Source of the DNA: Orientallactaga sibirica
Taxonomy: Eukaryota; Chordata; Mammalia; Rodentia; Dipodidae
Direction of reading: 5' to 3'
Assembly (NCBI GenBank): GCA_036365145.1
Contig: JAEOAD010000018.1
Span: 5,846,001-5,910,000, forward strand
DNA length: 64,000 bases
Made by a program: the position numbers and the translations under genes. The notes beneath the pieces were generated by a model that worked only from the letters and a program-made list of their open reading frames with translations, was not told the origin of the DNA and made no database searches. Below are positions 55,840 to 64,000 of the stretch, piece after piece; the first letter of the stretch is position 1, and each line of letters starts with the position of its first letter.

Positions 55840-56135
55840 AGACTCATCAGATAGCCATAAATCATACATGGAGATTGTTTTTGAGGGGGGCCGCTGAAGA
55901 GAGCGCATCTTCTGCTTGGTGACACGGCGACAAAACGTGTGTGGGTGTCGGCTACTCTATCACCAAGACGGAGAGCCACAGTGGAGATTGTTCTGCCTAA
56001 AAAATGTGGTGAAGACTTGCAAATATGTTTTAGAAGCAATTTTATTACTAAACTGTCCCATCGGGCAGCATCTGGAAAATTATGGGGCACTGTGTTCATT
56101 CCTCAGGGCCCACGAGCTACGGGGTTGTTAGGGGG
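55840..56135. promoter_or_regulatory. Putative conserved noncoding element
   Basis: GCCATAAATCATACATGGAG, GTGACACGGCGACAAAACGT, CTCTATCACCAAGACGGAGA, GCAATTTTATTACTAAACTG and GGAAAATTATGGGGCACTG: CpG-retaining and repeat-free, AT-rich at the right. Confidence 0.52.
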
Positions 56136-57000
56136 ATTTATTCTAGGGCTGGGGAGAGGTGACCTGGGGGCTGAGGGCTCCCAGCCTGGGTTCTTTCCAA
56201 AACCAGCTGCAGGCTCCTATCAGCCATGCCACTCAGTGCCCTGGATTGTGCATTCCTTGAGTCCCTGGCCCCACGCCCTCCCTCACAGAGGGCCAGCAAG
56301 AGCAGACTAAGAAAGCTAGATGGAGGCCTGGGATCAGGGACTTGGCACTCACAAGCAGGCCAGGGAAAGAGGGGCCTCTCCCACAGTGAACCACTTCAGA
56401 GGACTCAGGTTCCAGGTGTGGAGCCATGGTATGGCTCCCTTACCTGGGGAAGGCAGGACCTGGCCTCCTTGAATGCCTTCTCTGACAGGTGAGGGACCAA
56501 GGCCAACAGACAGCCACCACTCTTTCCTTACCCTTGACAGCATCACAACAGTAGTAACCAGGGTGATCCCAGGAACAGCCACTGTGTGGTCCCTGCTCCA
56601 GTGGGCTCACTGGTGTGTGTGTAATATGGCAGAGGTGCTGTCACTCCTGAGATGGGTCACAAAAGAGGCTGTGCCTTCTGTCTTGAGATCTCGTTGCAGG
56701 TCTCTCTCCCCTTACTCCTCCTGTCCGCTCTCTTACCACTTGCTCTGGTGGGAGCCTGCTGCTAGGCTGCATCCACTCAGCCTGTGAGAAACCCAGTATG
56801 GTAAGAAACAGTGCACAGGCCAGCAGGCAGTGAGCATCAGGGCCTATAAGCAGGCAGGAAGTAACTCTGCCGCAGTGCAGTTTGAGACACCTACACCACG
56901 ACTGACAGTGTGCAGCTGTGTGAGATAATGAATGATTGTGCTTTGCAGCCACTATGATTCCAGATGGTTTGCTGAAAGTCATACAGAGCTAAATAATTGT
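56136..57000. other. Unique sequence, no gene seen
   Basis: Nothing recognised. Confidence 0.5.
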
Positions 57001-57230
57001 TACCATCACAAATACTACCACCACCAGCAGCAGCATCAATATTACTATTACCATCACCACCACCATCATCACCACCACCTCCACCTCAACCTCCACCATC
57101 TCTATACTCACCACCATCACAATCTCCAACCATCACCAGGACTAGCACCACCATCATATTATGACCATCACCAGCATTACCATCATCACCATCAGATGCA
57201 TCACCAACATCATCATAACTTCACCATCTC
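57001..57230. repeat. CAC/CAT trinucleotide-rich array
   Basis: CATCACCACCACCATCATCA and related triplets over about 220 bp. In one frame it reads as a His-rich string, a by-product of the repeat. Confidence 0.92.
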
Positions 57231-58174
57231 CAGTGCTTTCTGGTCCATAGCATACTCACAGGAGCTTAGCAAGATGTCTCCATTTGCTTGGGTCATACAG
57301 CAAAGTCTAGGCTTGAGGCCAAGGCTGCTTCACTTTATCTACAAGCTCTTTTTCAAAGATCAGGGCAGCTGTCTGCTGTTGTCCATCATCTCTGGGGGGA
57401 TCAAAGTGGAAGGGGATGCCCTCTGAGCTTGACTAGCACAGAGTGATGGAAGGACAGGGCTGTCTTCCCCGAGTCTCTCCCCCTGCCCTGCCATAGACAC
57501 ACACAGCACCCACAGGTAGCCTAGGTGTGGGGAGGCAGGCTGGATGTCAGCGTCCCAGTTCAAATAATGTTCAGGGTTCAGATTCCAAGGTGATAGTGCC
57601 ATGGAAGTGAGGGTGGGACTAGATGAACCATCCAGGAAGGCTGCACGCAGCAAGGCAGGCCATGTCCTCTGTGCTAGGAAGTCAACCCACCACCAGATGG
57701 TGCTCGCCTTACTCAGCGAGAAGCCAATGTCAGGTCATTGCTCCCCACGGGTCAGTCAGTATGGTTCAGGTCCAGCTAGCAAAAGCATGCCTGACCCCTG
57801 CACCAGTACAGAAGCCTCAAATCCCATTGGGGGATCCCCTCAGTTATGGGATAGTGGGCTTCCCGGATGGGATGAACACTTAACTGCACAGGGACTGGCA
57901 CAGCTGCCAGGGAGGGCTGAACCCTGGGCAGACTCCTGGATTGTCATGTGCTCCCCTGGGCACCACATCTGCCTGGTCCATCTGCACTGGTTCTGAGACC
58001 CTCCCTGGTGGGCTTGGGGATCTACTAGAGAGCAACTGGTGTGGCGTGAAGGCTGGATGGCTGAATAGCCCAAGGCCCCATCCTAGTGCCCACGTCTCCA
58101 CAGAAACCAATCTGGCTGATGGCATTTCTGGCTCCCCCTCAGGCCTGCAGGCCCAACGCAGCCTGTGAAAGTGA
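57231..58174. other. Unique sequence, no gene seen
   Basis: Nothing recognised. Confidence 0.5.
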
Positions 58175-58640
58175 CTAACACATGTCCCCTTTAACCAGGG
58201 CCATTAATTGATAACACTTAATTAATCTGCCCAGGAGAGAGATCAAATGAAGATTGTGTCCACAACGGCCCCCTTGTATTGACTTTGTTATTCCAATTAA
58301 CCGCCAGGCCAGAGGGCCTCAGGAGAGAGGCTTAACCTTTGCATCACCCTGAGCTGGCTGCTCAGGCTGGGCTGGCCTCATGCCAGCTGACCCTGCAGGT
58401 CCTTCCTGTAGTGCCCACCTGGTCCTCTGCCAAGCTGCAGCCATGCTCAGAATTCCACTCGTGCGGTCACCTCAGGCAAGTGAAGTTTCCATTGCAGGAA
58501 CGGCTTGCTTGCAATTAACTGTCTTATTTAGGGCTTTTTTTTTTTTTTTATTCAAAGAGCAATTAGATTTCTGCAGCCTTTGGAGAAAGCAAATGACCTG
58601 GAGCGAGACATATTATAAATCACGTCCTGAGGGTGGGCAA
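58175..58640. promoter_or_regulatory. Putative conserved noncoding element
   Basis: GGGCCATTAATTGATAACAC, TTAATTAATCTGCCCAGG, GTATTGACTTTGTTATTCCA, TTCCAATTAACCGCCAGGCC, GCTTGCAATTAACTGTCTTA and AAAGAGCAATTAGATTTCTG. Repeated ATTA/TAAT cores with a SOX-like CTTTGTTATT word. No repeats. Confidence 0.6.
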
Positions 58641-58819
58641 ATCCAGCCACAGCAGGTACCTGTGCCTGCAGAGATGCCACCTGTCCCAACAGGAGCCCGG
58701 GGGGGTGCTAGCTCTTGCCTCACTGCAGGGTGCATTGCCAGGTCAGCGAGCACTGGTGAACTAAGCTCTGAAGTCCCATTCCTTACCACCTCCTTCCCTC
58801 TTTCCCTCCCACACCTCTT

Positions 58820-59112
58820 TTTTTAAAATTTTTTAAAATTATTTTTATTATTTATTTTTGGAGAGAGATACAGACAGACAGAGAGGGAGAGGGAGACAGA
58901 TAGAGATGGGTGCGCCAGCAGTCTCTCAGCTGCTGTGAACGAAATCCAGATGTGTGCGCCCCCTTGTGGGCAAGTGCAGCATTGCGCCCATGCGTCACTT
59001 TTGCATCTGGCTAAACGTGGGACCTGGAGATTGGAACCGCTGGAGATTGGAACCAGCATTCTTAGGCTTAGCAGGCAGGCGCCTTAACCGCTAAGCCATC
59101 TCTCCAACCCCT
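58820..59112 (-). mobile_element. B2-like SINE (long subfamily) with internal duplication
   Basis: Reverse copy with 13-bp target-site duplication TCCCACACCTCTT (58807-58819 and 59113-59125). Long-subfamily body (CAGCAGTCTCTCAGCTGCTG, TTGCGCCCATGCGTCACTTT). CTGGAGATTGGAACC occurs twice in a row near 59024 and 59040, a 17-bp duplication next to the B box. Confidence 0.95.
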
Positions 59113-59125
59113 TCCCACACCTCTT

Positions 59126-59486
59126 ATCCCGTATGCATCCTGGACCCTACGACTTCTTTGGGAGCAGTCTTTGCTCCCCTGCAGTGGCACCCTGTGAGAA
59201 CATCTTCCCTGATAATGGTATGGAATGCAGCAGAGGACAGGGCTAAAGATACTGCCCACTGTTCAGGCCTAACAATGAAAAGGGTGTCCATCTACTCAAC
59301 TATGGCCACAGGCTTCCAGAACATTTCAGGAGAGTGCAAAGGCCTTCCCAGGTGGTCCCCCAGGTACCCACTCCTGGGCCAATCTCTTGGGTTGGGGAGA
59401 TGGACCCCAAGAGGCCTGGCCCATGTGCCTACTCCTAGCCACAGTAGCCCATCATTGCAGACAGTGCATCTGAGGTAAGGTCTAGC
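59126..59486. other. Unique sequence, no gene seen
   Basis: Nothing recognised. Confidence 0.5.
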
Positions 59487-59499
59487 TCAGAATGCTTTT

Positions 59500-59674
59500 T
59501 TAAATTTTTTATTTTTATTTTATTTTTTTTGTTTTTTCGAGGTAGGGTCTTACTCTGGTCTAGGCTGACCTGGAATTCACTATGTAGTCTCAGGGTGGCC
59601 TCGAACTCACAGCAATCCTCCTACCTCTGCCTCCCGAGTGCTGGGATTAAAGGCGTGCGCCACCACGCCCGGCT
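59500..59674 (-). mobile_element. B1 SINE, very young-looking
   Basis: Reverse copy with long T-rich tail side, TTTTCGAGGTAGGGTCTTAC, and GGCGTGCGCCACCACGCCCG with all CpGs present. TCAGAATGCTTTT and TCAGACTGCTTTT flank it. Confidence 0.96.
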
Positions 59675-59701
59675 TCAGACTGCTTTTTCTTGGGGGGGGG
59701 G

Positions 59702-60075
59702 TGTTGCAGTCAGGTTCACATTGCTAGCAGAAAATACCCGACCAAGAGCAGCTTATGAGAAAAAAAGGTTTATTTTGGTTTATAGGCTCGAGGGGGAAGC
59801 TCCATAATGGCAGGAGAAAACAATGGCATGAGCAGAAGGTGGACATCACCTCCTGGGCAACATCAGATGGACAAGAGCAACAGGAGAGTATGCCAAACAC
59901 TGGCAAGAGTGGTTTTAACACTTTTTTTTTGGTTTTTATGGTTTTAACACCCATAAGCCCATCCCCAACAATACATTGCCTCCAGGAGGCTTTAATTCCC
60001 AAATTGCCATCAGCTGGGAACCTAGCATTCAAAACACCTAAATTTATGGGGGAACACCTGAATCAAACCACCACA
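59702..60075 (-). mobile_element. MT-type MaLR solo LTR with exact 5-bp target-site duplication
   Basis: Same family and orientation as the LTR at 29214. Plus strand TGTTGCAGTCAGGTTCACAT ... GAATCAAACCACCACA. GGGGG is present on both sides (59697-59701 and 60076-60080), although the left copy lies in a longer G run. A ~28-bp internal duplication around GGTTTTAACAC (59913-59950) distinguishes it. Confidence 0.88.
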
Positions 60076-60174
60076 GGGGGTGTCAAGAGAGCAGGGCAAT
60101 GGCTGGAGACAGGTGGAGCCTCAGGATAGCCAGGTGGGGTCAGACATAGCAGTAGGGGGTAAGGCCCACCCTTG

Positions 60175-60725
60175 TGCACAGTTTAACCATCCCACCTGAT
60201 TATAGGAAGATCTTATTCACAACTTCAAATGGGAAACAAAAGGTGGTCTGCCCGTGGATTATTATTCAGTCATGAGAAAAAATGCAGGACTACAGTCTTG
60301 AAAACACTGAGTGAATTATCCAGCTCAAACCTGTACATTATCTGATTGTTTCCTTTTTCTTTTTTTCAAGGTAGGGTCTTGCTCTGGAATTCACTATGTA
60401 GTCTCAGGCTAGCCTCGACTCACAGCAATCCTCCTACCTCGGCTTCCCCAGTGGTGAGATTAAAGGCATGTGCCACCATACCTAGCTTTATCTAGTCCTT
60501 TCACATTGTACAAGAGTGTCCGTGGAGATGCAAAGCTAGGGACATGGAAAGGTCAGGGCATGACTGCTCAATAGGAAACAAGTTTCCTTTGAGGTGATAA
60601 AAGGCAGAATTAGGTACTAACGATGATGTAGTGCTTTGTGAATACATGTTTTTTAAGTTACAGGAATTTGCACTTTGATATGGTTAATATTATGTTTTGT
60701 TAGTTATATCTTAAATTTAAAAACA
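60175..60725 (+). mobile_element. Old mammalian L1 3' end (L1M type)
   Basis: GGATTATTATTCAGTCATGA, AGTCTTGAAAACACTGAGTG, CTTTGAGGTGATAAAAGGCA, TGCACTTTGATATGGTTAAT follow the old L1 3' end order. Interrupted by a reverse B1 at 60357-60488. Confidence 0.68.
60357..60488 (-). mobile_element. B1 SINE nested in old L1
   Basis: Reverse copy: TTTCAAGGTAGGGTCTTGCT, GGAATTCACTATGTAGTCTC, ATGTGCCACCATACCTAGC, with a short deletion after the first ~20 bp. Confidence 0.92.
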
Positions 60726-61004
60726 AAGGGAAAAGTCTTGAGGCAAGTAAATGATTTGAGAAGACTTTCTTTTCTGTGGCGCTGTGGATGGAGGCCAGAG
60801 CCTCATGGTTGGCCAGCATATGCTCACCACTGAGCCATGCCCTAGCCCTTGAGCCAGAATTTTTGCCAATGGCATGTGAGTACCACATCCACTAGAATGT
60901 GAAAGCTAAAAGGCTGGCCGTGCCAGCCATTGGTGAAGACAGAGAGCTGCTGTGTACACACTGATAGGAAGTCATGGGACACAGCCAGTTTAGAAAATAG
61001 CTTG

Positions 61005-61200
61005 GCTGGGCTGTGGAGATGGCTCAATGGACACATGTTTGCCCTTCAAGCATATGGACCTGAGTTTGATTCACAGAACCTATGTAAAAATGCTAGGCGT
61101 GGTAGCATGTGTTTGGAAAGGTAGAGATAGGAGATCCCTGGGGCTCAGTGGCCAGGGTGACAGGAGTTTCTAGAAAATCCTAGAATGAGACCCGCAATCC
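61005..61200 (+). mobile_element. B4 SINE (ID + B1 fusion)
   Basis: GGGCTGTGGAGATGGCTCAA and CTGAGTTTGATTCACAGAAC (ID/tRNA-like head), then GCTAGGCGTGGTAGCATGTG (B1-type part). Confidence 0.7.
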
Positions 61201-61359
61201 CCAGAGACCAGAGTGGTGGCTCAGAGAGGACAAGGGGTGTGCTGAGGGACTTGTGGCTAGGATGGATGTCTGTGATGTTCTCGGTATATGCACACTTGGA
61301 AAACTAAGTTTGTTACATTTCAATTAGATTTTGACAAATCTGGGGGTTTTGTCCTGTTT

Positions 61360-61577
61360 TTTTTTTTTTAAGATTTTATATTTATTTATTTATTTATTTG
61401 GGACAGAGAGAGGGAAAGAGAGAGAGAATGGGCATGTCAGGGCCTCTAACCAGTGCAAACGAACTCCAGACACGTGCACCCCCTTATGCATCTGGCTTAC
61501 GTGGGACCTGGAGAATTGAACCGGGGTCCTTAGCCTTCACAGACAAACACCTTAACTGCTAAGCCATCTTTTCAGCC
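61360..61577 (-). mobile_element. B2-like SINE with target-site duplication
   Basis: TTTGTCCTGTTTT flanks it on both sides. Reverse copy: TTTATTTATTTATTTATTTG tail, CAGTGCAAACGAACTCCAGA, GCTAAGCCATCTTTTCAGCC head. Confidence 0.95.
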
Positions 61578-61727
61578 CTTTGTCCTGTTTTTGAGACAAA
61601 GACTCTCTATGAAGTCCAGACTGGCCTGGACCCTAAGACATGCCTGCTTTAGTCCCTCCAATGTGAAGGTGACAGGTGAGGGCCACCTCTCCTGGCTAGA
61701 TAGGGCTGCTTTAAAAGTTGATGCCCT

Positions 61728-61930
61728 ACAGTTGGGGAGATGTCTCAGAGGCTTAAAGGTGCTTACTTGCAAAGTGCTGGCCTGGGTTTGACTCCCTAGA
61801 ACCCACATAAAGCCAGATGCACAAAATATCAAATGTGTTGAGTTTGTTTGCCATGGCAAGAGTTTCTGGTGTACCTAAACTCTTGCTTTTTTTCACTTAC
61901 TCTTTCTTTCTCTCATAGACAGATATTTTA
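61728..61930 (+). mobile_element. B2-like SINE, diverged
   Basis: AGTTGGGGAGATGTCTCAGA head, GGGTTTGACTCCCTAGAACC B box, AAGCCAGATGCACAAAATAT, and CTTTCTTTCTCTCATAGAC; its tail was the target of the next insertion. Confidence 0.88.
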
Positions 61931-61935
61931 AAAAT

Positions 61936-62026
<91 letters not shown>

Positions 62027-62176
62027 GGCATGCCAGGGCATCCAGCCACTGAAAATGAATTCCAGATGCACACGCCCCCTTGAGCATCTGGATTACATGG
62101 GTCCTGGGGAATCAAATCTGGGTCCTTTGGCTTTGTAGGCAAACTCCTTAACTGCTAAGCCATCCCTCCAGCCCTT
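61931..62176 (-). mobile_element. B2-like SINE with expanded (AT)n(AG)n tail; 18-bp target-site duplication
   Basis: TCATAGACAGATATTTTA flanks it exactly (61913-61930 and 62177-62194). On the plus strand the tail side is about 48 bp of AT repeats followed by about 36 bp of AG repeats, then GAATGGGCATGCCAGGGCAT and GCTAAGCCATCCCTCCAGCC. Confidence 0.96.
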
Positions 62177-62195
62177 TCATAGACAGATATTTTAT

Positions 62196-62410
62196 AAATA
62201 TTCTTTTTATTTATTTGCAAGCACAGAGAGACAGAGAGAAGAGAGACAGACAGAGAGAATGGGTGTGCTAAGGCCTCCAGCCACAGCAAACGAACTTTAG
62301 ACACATGTGCCACTTTGTACATCTGGCTTTACGTGGATACTAGGGAATCGAACCCAGGTCATTAGGCTTTGTAGGCAAGTGCCTTAACTGCTGAGTAATC
62401 TCTCCAGCTC
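62196..62410 (-). mobile_element. B2-like SINE (short subfamily)
   Basis: Reverse copy: TTTATTTATTTGCAAGCACA, GACAGACAGAGAGAATGGGT, CACAGCAAACGAACTTTAGA, GCTGAGTAATCTCTCCAGCT. Directly follows the target-site copy of the preceding SINE. Confidence 0.93.
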
Positions 62411-63096
62411 AATAAAAGCATTTTTTTTTTTAAAGCTGAAGCCTACCCTGAACTGTCCTGCTCTCTATATCACCAACCATATCCCTCAATGGAGGCTGCT
62501 AACGCATATGGGTCCAATCTTTTCCCTCTCTGGGGACATACCTCCAGCCCTCAGATGGCCTTGGCCTCACTTGCTTCTGGTGCTCAGAAACTGTGGGGTG
62601 AACAGGCACCAAGATAAGAGAATCCTAGCCCCACACAGACATGGGCAATACCTCAGGGAGATTGAGTAGGAAGAAATCCAGGCTGGAGGGTAATGTCCTC
62701 ACAATATGGTCAGGAGGGGCTGGGTCAAAGGTCAGGCTCTGTATGTGACTTCTGGGGCAGGGATACAGGCTCCAAGCATGGCCATAACCCTGTCCTTGTC
62801 TACCCAGGGGTTCTGTCTTACAACATGTCAGGAATCCCAGGTCTTCAGTAAGTACTGGGGAGTCTTTCCCCTCTTTCTTGGCTTCAGGGTAAAATGAGAA
62901 CCATGTGCTACCCTGTTGCTGACCAGTGGGATTCTGGAAACATCCTGATGAGGCCAACACTGCTCCCAGGATACTCCTACCTGCTTCTCTGCCAGGTAGA
63001 GTACATTGGAGGTCCTGAGGCCCAGGACTCCCTGAGGATGTGACTGGAAAAAGGAATGGCCCAGGACAGAACAGAAAGCTACTCACCTGCTCTGTT
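62411..63096. other. Unique sequence, no gene seen
   Basis: A minus-strand frame of 153 codons (62625-63086) shows no recognisable domain. Nothing else seen. Confidence 0.5.
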
Positions 63097-63113
63097 CAGA
63101 ACCCAGCCCCAAG

Positions 63114-63289
63114 CCAGGTGTGGTGGCACGTGACTTTAATCCCAGTGCTCAGGAGGTAGAGGTAGGAGGATGGCTGTGAGTTTGAGGCCAGCTTGGGACT
63201 ACAGAGAGAGTTCCAGGTCAACATGGTGGACTACAGAGAGACCCTACTTCAACCAAACCTAAAAACAAAAACAAAAACAAAAAATCCCT
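63114..63289 (+). mobile_element. B1 SINE with 17-bp target-site duplication
   Basis: CAGAACCCAGCCCCAAG (63097-63113) and CAGAACTCAGCCCCAAG (63290-63306) flank it. CCAGGTGTGGTGGCACGTGA start; ACAAAAACAAAAAC tail. Confidence 0.96.
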
Positions 63290-63306
63290 CAGAACTCAGC
63301 CCCAAG

Positions 63307-64000
63307 AGAGGCAGGAACTACTTTCTCGCTGAGTCCTTTCCCATCCCAGGTGACTGCCCACCCCCAAGCCTAGCTCCAGGCACACTGGGCATCTCTCCTG
63401 GTCAGCTGCCCTACCATCTGCCCCATGGCATGGACTATAAGTCATTGGCTGTGCATCAGTGAAGCTGGCCTCTTGTAGCTGCCAGCCAGCCATGGCTGAG
63501 GAAGGCAGGATTGCCCCAGACAGAAAACAGAGACACAAAGTGTGAAAAATTGGAGTGACAGTGCTGAGCTGATAGCTTGTTGAATGAGTGAGCTAGCACA
63601 GGGAGGGAAATTTACATTTATATAGTGCCTTTCATAGGACTGGGCCAGGGCACCAGGCTGGAGCACAGTATGTGCAGGCCAGGTCAGTACACCCACTCTG
63701 ATAGTCAACCAGGGGGCAGGCATTGGCAATGGGCATAGGAGGACCCCAGTAGACAGATCCTGGCCAGGGTGGGGTGACTTGCAAAGTTCCCTCTTAGGCC
63801 CCCCAGAGAATCCAGCTTCTAAGTGACAGATGTGAAGCTGCAGCCCAGCTGTGTGGGCATGGGACCAGCAGGAGCCTGTGCTGGCCAGGACAGCTGCTCA
63901 GAGTTCCTGTACTCTGCACACCACATGGCCACCTGAAGTGAGCACTGCTGGGAGCCCAACTGTGTCCCCTTGATTTGTGTGTGATATAGCTGGAGATGGG
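63307..64000. other. Unique sequence to window end, no gene seen
   Basis: ACATTTATATAGTGCCTTTC near 63613 may be an ancient repeat remnant. No exon supported. Confidence 0.5.

Noticed and set aside
56932..57426. 164-codon frame with a histidine-rich stretch
   Set aside because: The His string is the CAC/CAT trinucleotide array; the flanks show no domain and no exon signals.

Overview
This is nuclear DNA from a placental mammal, almost certainly a myomorph rodent. The window is crowded with two kinds of SINE: 7SL-derived B1 copies and tRNA-derived B2-like copies whose head carries recognisable pol III A and B boxes. B4 (ID+B1 fusion) copies, MT/ORR1-type MaLR LTRs, rodent L1 3' ends and older mammalian L1 and MIR remnants are also present. 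The B2-like consensus is not the mouse/rat B2. From memory it looks like the B2-like SINE of jerboas (Dipodidae, e.g. Jaculus); that species call is an inference and needs a library search.

I find no convincing protein-coding exon, tRNA, rRNA or other functional RNA gene. The only recognisable coding sequence is a decayed LINE-1 ORF1. The window is therefore intergenic sequence or the inside of a very large intron.

Layout. 1-4.2 kb: a large GC-rich minisatellite (about 49-bp unit, itself built from three ~16-bp sub-repeats), running off the left edge. 4.2-9.5 kb: unique sequence, a decayed repeat, a TTTTC tract and a dense SINE cluster. 8.6-15 kb: non-repetitive, TAAT-rich, probably conserved noncoding blocks, one of them partly duplicated in tandem (562-563-bp unit). 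15.2-19.5 kb: an old MaLR LTR, SINEs, a GGAT-type array and an L1 that ends in poly(A) right after ORF1. 19.5-35 kb: unique sequence alternating with SINEs, L1 3' ends, LTRs, and a 59-bp inverted repeat split by an MT-type LTR. 35-43 kb: mostly unique, with further putative conserved blocks. 43-48.5 kb: a nested pile of old L1, MaLR, B1 and B4. 48.5-58.7 kb: mostly unique with four more putative conserved blocks. 58.8-64 kb: SINE/LTR/L1-rich again.

The biological theme that best fits is a gene-poor regulatory landscape. About a dozen short repeat-free, homeodomain-motif-rich, CpG-retaining blocks are spaced every few kilobases between retroelement piles, as seen around developmental transcription-factor genes. 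I cannot name the target gene, and conservation itself cannot be measured from one sequence.
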